Below, one piece after another: positions 60,210-64,000 of a stretch of 64,000 nucleotides of DNA. Numbering within the stretch: the stretch's first letter is position 1; each line of letters starts with the position of its first letter. The stretch comes from Mycoplasmatota bacterium (GTDB taxonomy: Bacteria; Bacillota_I; Bacilli_A; Izemoplasmatales; Hujiaoplasmataceae): positions 992,001-1,056,000 of the forward strand of contig CP076020.1 in the NCBI GenBank assembly GCA_018622675.1, written 5' to 3'. Under the pieces are notes generated by a model that saw only the letters and a program-made list of their open reading frames with translations, was not told the DNA's origin and did no database searches. A program made the translations under genes and the position numbers.

Positions 60210-63200
60210 TTATAAAGATTTTAATTTATTTTTTATCGCTTTCATCACTTTTTGAGAATTTTCGTACCATTGCATATGAAAGACTCTAAAAACTTCCCAT
60301 CCTCTCGCCTTTAAAAACTTCTCTTGATGAAACAACTCTTTTCTTGAATTAGAATCATTTTCATTGGTTAAATCACAAATAATACCTAATTTGTATGAAG
60401 ACGCTTCTGGATCATATAAAGCAAGGTCTAAATTAAATTGACCAATACCAATACCTTGGTGAACTTCATATTTGAGTTTAGTTAATTTTTGAGATAAGTC
60501 TTGTGTCATTTGATCCATTAAAAATGTTTTTGTTTCCATATCACTTTTATATAATTGGTTGAGTATTTCTTTGGCTAAATCTTTTTTCTTTTGAGATACA
60601 TAATAACAATATCTCATAAAATCTTTTAATAGCTTAGGTCCTTGACCACTTAAATCATCGACTTTTAGTTCTTCAGGATACAATGAAGAAACAAAAAATA
60701 TTTTCTTCTTAGCTCTTGTAATGGCTACATTCAAACGGTTTTGTCCACCTTCATGGTTTAACCAACCAAATCTTCTCTTGACTATACCATCTGTATCTTT
60801 ACCATAAGCCATAGAGAAGATAATAATATCCCTTTCATCCCCTTGAACGTTTTCAATGTTTTTTACAAAAAGACTTTGGTCTTCATTTTCATTTTGTCTA
60901 AAAAGTTCTTTTTCTAATCGTTTTTGATGAACACTTCTTTTAAATAAAAGTTCATCCATTTCATTCATAATTAAATCTCTTTGACTTGAATTAAAAGTGA
61001 TAATACCAATAGATTCATCACTTTCTTTTTCTCTTAAGACTTTTTTAAGCAATTCAATCACTTGGTTAGCTTCTTTTTGATTCTTTCTTTGATAAAAAAT
61101 ACCATCTTTCACATAGACATATGAAATCGGTGGTTCTTTAGGTTCTATAACATTAGGAGATATGATTAATTTACCATCATAAAAAGCATGGTTTGAAAAC
61201 TCAATTAACTCCTGATAATAACTTCTATAATGATAGTTTAATAAAGCTTCTTTATATTTATACCTGGCTAAATCTAATAAACTTTTAGCATCATAGGAGA
61301 TATTTTTCAAGACTTCGTCTTCATAAAAATCATCTTCTTCATCAATACGTCCCACACCTAAACTTGAAGGCCTTAACTGTTTAGGATCCCCTGCAATAAC
61401 AGCTCTTTTAGCTCTATAAATAGAAGGAATCCCTTTTTCAACATACATTTGTGACGCTTCATCAAAAATCACTAAATCAAATAAATGTTGATTTAATGGG
61501 ACAATGGTCGAGACCACTTCAGGTGTCAATAACCAAATCTTTATATGAGAGAATAATTCAAGATGAAAGATATCAAAAAATGATTTGATACTTGGTAAGC
61601 GTGGGCTCTCTAAAATTCTTCTGATATCCATAATCCTTTTTGTATTGGATAAAGCCAATGCATTTTTATATAATTGCATGAGAAAAGATTCCTTAGAAAC
61701 TTCTTTCTTTTCCTCCATTAAAGCTTGGAGTTCATCCATTTTGCTTTCATATTGGTCAATGATATATAAATGCTTTTGGTTAATGGCTTTAAAATACTCT
61801 AAAAAGCCTGTGTAATAAGCATCAAAGAGATATTGACGATGATGTTCCTTAATATCTGAATGACTAATAAAAATATCTAAAAACAATAAAGATAATTGAT
61901 CTAATTTAAAGTAATTGCTTTTAATCTTATTAATTTTTTTGATATGATTAAGCAAATAAAAGGCTAGGTCTCTATCATTGATAAAAGCCTTCAATAACTT
62001 TTTATCAATGGATGATTTAACTGATAAAAATTTAAGGTGCATTTTAAAACGTCTTAAAAAGCTTTTTTTGATTTGACGTTTTTTTATAAACCAAGCTGAA
62101 TCATAGCGTTTATAGAAGTCTTCTAAATGGTCTACAAAGACCTTAAATTCAAGTTGAGAACTTCTGGCTAGTTTAGTTTCAAGTTTTTTAAACCATGAAT
62201 AGCTTTTATTGTATCGATGAAATTCAATAAAATCATGTAACTTTTGATCTTTATCAAAGACTTCTTCTAAATGGTCAATATCAGAAAAACTTGGTTTATT
62301 GAGTCCATGACTTAATATCTTATAGATTCTTTTAGGCGTTAAATCAATCAAAACATCCTTATCTTTAATGTAACGGTGGTATAACTTATATATTTTAATA
62401 TCATCTTTGCTATCTTGATACATGAGTTTTACTGCACGATCAAAATGCAAGGTTAATTGGTTTATTTCCTCTTCTAGTTTATATAAGTCATTGTTATGAA
62501 ATCGTTTGGGTGTAGAACCTGATAGAAAAGCATTTAACTGTTGGTAAAACTTACCCTTATTCGATGCGTCATCAATAAACATGGTGTTTTTAGCAGCATC
62601 ACCTAAACGTGAATATATCACATCTAAAGCCACTCTTTTTTCACTCACAACCAATACATTCTCACCCTTTAATACTTGGTGAGCGATTAAGTTAGTGATG
62701 GTTTGGCTTTTACCCGTTCCCGGTGGCCCCCAAATCACAACTTTGCTTTCTTGATCAATCATTTCAATGACTTTTTCTTGAGCAAAGTTGATATCATTGA
62801 TATATGATAATTTAGATTCATCGACGCCTTCACTTGACACATCAATACTGATTGGTAAAGCCTCTGAATAGATATTCTTATCATCAATTAAACCTTCTAA
62901 TAAATCATTGTATTTTTCTTTTTCTAATATATCAGCCATATCCTTTTGAATCATTGATGAAAATAACTCAAAACGACCTAAGGTGATATAAGGCAAAATT
63001 TGGAATACATCTTTTTTTTGCTTTAGAAAGTCATCTTTGACTTGATTTTCAAAGGCCATTAAATGATTGAGTTTTTCTTTTTTTATATCTAAACCATGTT
63101 TTTTATAATAAGGAATAATGATATCTTTTAAGCTTTTAATTGATAAATCATTGACATCAGGTAAAGCCTCATCAAACTTGGCATGATTAATCTTTGATAT

Positions 63201-63893
63201 GGTTAAGATTAAGTCTCTATTTAATACAATATCTTTATCCTTATCAAGAGATAAGGTAAAGGTTTTTTTATGACGTACCAAAGATACTGGCAAATATGCC
63301 ATAGGGGCTTTAATAGTAAAATGGTCTTTTTTATACACACCAGCTACATAAGGATAAGCAATATATAAATCATAGGTCCCTGTATCCTTATATGCTTTAT
63401 TCACTTCTCTATATAAGAGCGTTAAAAGTTTTCTAACCTCTTCATCATCTTTAAACTTCAATTCTTTCTTTTTACCTGATAAGAAATCAAATAATTGATT
63501 TTCATCTGTTGATGCCATTAGATCAAAATGTTTCTTTTGAACAATACGACCCATATATAAATTAGGATTGGTTCTAGAAATATTGGATAAACGATCCTTA
63601 TACCTATCAAGAACCTTATAGGCTTCTTTAGAAACTTTAATGGATTTTTGGTCTTGCCAAACATAAGATTGAATGACATCTAAAAAAAGATGAGAATAAC
63701 GTTCAATAAAATCTTTATCTAATCCAGAAATAGCTAAAAAATCATTGATTCTCAATGGTTTATGTTTGGCCATGTCTTTTAAAGCTTCATCAGAACATAT
63801 AAGCTTTGGATTGCCATGATTTAATTGTTCTTGTCTAAGTTCATCTCTAATTTCTTCTAAATTTTTAAGTAATGTATAATCTTTGATAACCAT
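60210..63893 (-). CDS. HRDC - superfamily 1 helicase with degenerate C-terminal nuclease domain
   Basis: The 1227-residue protein starts with an HRDC-like domain (about 12-75, RDELRQEQLNHGNPKLICSD, LRINDFLAISGLDKDFIERY). A UvrD/Dna2-like SF1 helicase follows: Walker A GPPGTGKSQT (about 389-398), VIFDEASQ, AGDPKQLRPSS, NYHYRS, and NVQGDERDIIIFS...RLNVAITRAKK (motifs V-VI), split by a long helical insert. The C-terminal 110 residues resemble the Vsr/PD-(D/E)XK fold of such helicases (NLDLALYDPE...ARGWEVFRVF), but the usual IECDG reads IICDL, so catalysis is doubtful. It probably acts in DNA repair or defence. A ribosome site AAAGGA precedes the ATG. Confidence 0.8.
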   Translation of the reverse strand: MVIKDYTLLKNLEEIRDELRQEQLNHGNPKLICSDEALKDMAKHKPLRINDFLAISGLDKDFIERYSHLFLDVIQSYVWQDQKSIKVSKEAYKVLDRYKDRLSNISRTNPNLYMGRIVQKKHFDLMASTDENQLFDFLSGKKKELKFKDDEEVRKLLTLLYREVNKAYKDTGTYDLYIAYPYVAGVYKKDHFTIKAPMAYLPVSLVRHKKTFTLSLDKDKDIVLNRDLILTISKINHAKFDEALPDVNDLSIKSLKDIIIPYYKKHGLDIKKEKLNHLMAFENQVKDDFLKQKKDVFQILPYITLGRFELFSSMIQKDMADILEKEKYNDLLEGLIDDKNIYSEALPISIDVSSEGVDESKLSYINDINFAQEKVIEMIDQESKVVIWGPPGTGKSQTITNLIAHQVLKGENVLVVSEKRVALDVIYSRLGDAAKNTMFIDDASNKGKFYQQLNAFLSGSTPKRFHNNDLYKLEEEINQLTLHFDRAVKLMYQDSKDDIKIYKLYHRYIKDKDVLIDLTPKRIYKILSHGLNKPSFSDIDHLEEVFDKDQKLHDFIEFHRYNKSYSWFKKLETKLARSSQLEFKVFVDHLEDFYKRYDSAWFIKKRQIKKSFLRRFKMHLKFLSVKSSIDKKLLKAFINDRDLAFYLLNHIKKINKIKSNYFKLDQLSLLFLDIFISHSDIKEHHRQYLFDAYYTGFLEYFKAINQKHLYIIDQYESKMDELQALMEEKKEVSKESFLMQLYKNALALSNTKRIMDIRRILESPRLPSIKSFFDIFHLELFSHIKIWLLTPEVVSTIVPLNQHLFDLVIFDEASQMYVEKGIPSIYRAKRAVIAGDPKQLRPSSLGVGRIDEEDDFYEDEVLKNISYDAKSLLDLARYKYKEALLNYHYRSYYQELIEFSNHAFYDGKLIISPNVIEPKEPPISYVYVKDGIFYQRKNQKEANQVIELLKKVLREKESDESIGIITFNSSQRDLIMNEMDELLFKRSVHQKRLEKELFRQNENEDQSLFVKNIENVQGDERDIIIFSMAYGKDTDGIVKRRFGWLNHEGGQNRLNVAITRAKKKIFFVSSLYPEELKVDDLSGQGPKLLKDFMRYCYYVSQKKKDLAKEILNQLYKSDMETKTFLMDQMTQDLSQKLTKLKYEVHQGIGIGQFNLDLALYDPEASSYKLGIICDLTNENDSNSRKELFHQEKFLKARGWEVFRVFHMQWYENSQKVMKAIKNKLKSL

Positions 63894-64000
63894 AGTCTAT
63901 CCTTTATCAATAAAAATTTTTATATCAATCATAGTATATCAATAAACAATAGAATTTTAAAGATGTCTTAAATTATATATGTTTTAAACTAAAAAAATAT

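Noticed and set aside
1-64000. Mycoplasma genetic code (TGA as tryptophan)
   Set aside because: Well-defined genes end at TGA, for example at 1643-1645, and conserved tryptophans are TGG.
1-64000. tRNA, rRNA or known riboswitch
   Set aside because: I saw no cloverleaf with matching conserved bases, no rRNA sequence and no riboswitch core in the intergenic regions; short candidates cannot be fully excluded without a covariance search.

Overview
The window is AT-rich, gene-dense bacterial DNA. TGA ends several open frames cleanly (for example the 4-base ATGA overlap at 1643-1646) and tryptophan is written TGG, so the standard bacterial code applies and not the Mycoplasma code. Many lipobox proteins, AGGAGG-type ribosome sites, DUF5011/InlB-type surface modules and no outer-membrane genes point to a low-GC Gram-positive relative. 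An Acholeplasma/Izemoplasma/Haloplasma-like lineage is my best guess, but this is inference and no rRNA is present to test it.

Layout. (1) 1-17,900, nearly all minus strand: a surface and secreted protein region. It holds a lipoprotein cut by the window edge, a small Ig-like lipoprotein, a 3131-residue protein with 14 RCC1 repeats and about 27 Ig-like repeats, a nitronate monooxygenase, and a two-gene unit encoding a cohesin-bearing lipoprotein plus a cohesin/dockerin/solute-binding/thermonuclease chimera. (2) 18,000-22,200: an ADP-ribosylglycohydrolase (with a decayed C-terminal copy of the same family at 12.6 kb), a soluble SPFH protein, a DEAD-box RNA helicase behind a long hairpin leader, and a frameshifted lipoprotein. 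(3) 22,240-25,840: an accessory patch with one gene that looks like a fused PARIS defence protein (AriA-type ATPase plus AriB-type DUF4435 nuclease), lying between an orphan copy and a tandem array of a 192-bp repeat.

(4) 25,842-45,564, all minus strand: a Wzx/Wzy-type capsule or exopolysaccharide locus. Its first-transcribed genes are an ATP-grasp enzyme, a HAD phosphatase, a winged-helix/Rossmann protein, an aminotransferase, a PglC-like initiating transferase, a GT4 enzyme and a UDP-glucose dehydrogenase. A second block has a TupA-like ATP-grasp ligase, GT2, UDP-glucuronate epimerase, EpsG-type polymerase, an HQ-type glycosyltransferase and a flippase. The last block is a complete pseudaminic acid pathway (PseB, C, F, a PseG-PseH fusion, PseI) plus a PseA-like amidotransferase. 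Together they predict a surface glycan with uronic acids, possible peptide decoration and pseudaminic acid.

(5) 45,680-48,651: an IS3-family element with perfect 26-bp ends, its transposase dead by a frameshift and a stop, and split by a nested intact IS110-family element. The IS3 end has cut off the start of an AbiEi-like antitoxin gene. (6) 49,591-64,000: a YtrA-type GntR/ABC operon with a visible promoter-operator, a PfkB kinase divergent from an MFS transporter, a methyltransferase, uridine kinase, a siderophore-type ABC importer behind a DtxR-like operator, a flavodoxin-like protein, and a large HRDC/SF1 helicase.

The strongest leads are the fused PARIS gene with its flanking repeats, the surface cohesin-dockerin nuclease, and the leader ORF plus terminator ahead of the giant surface gene.
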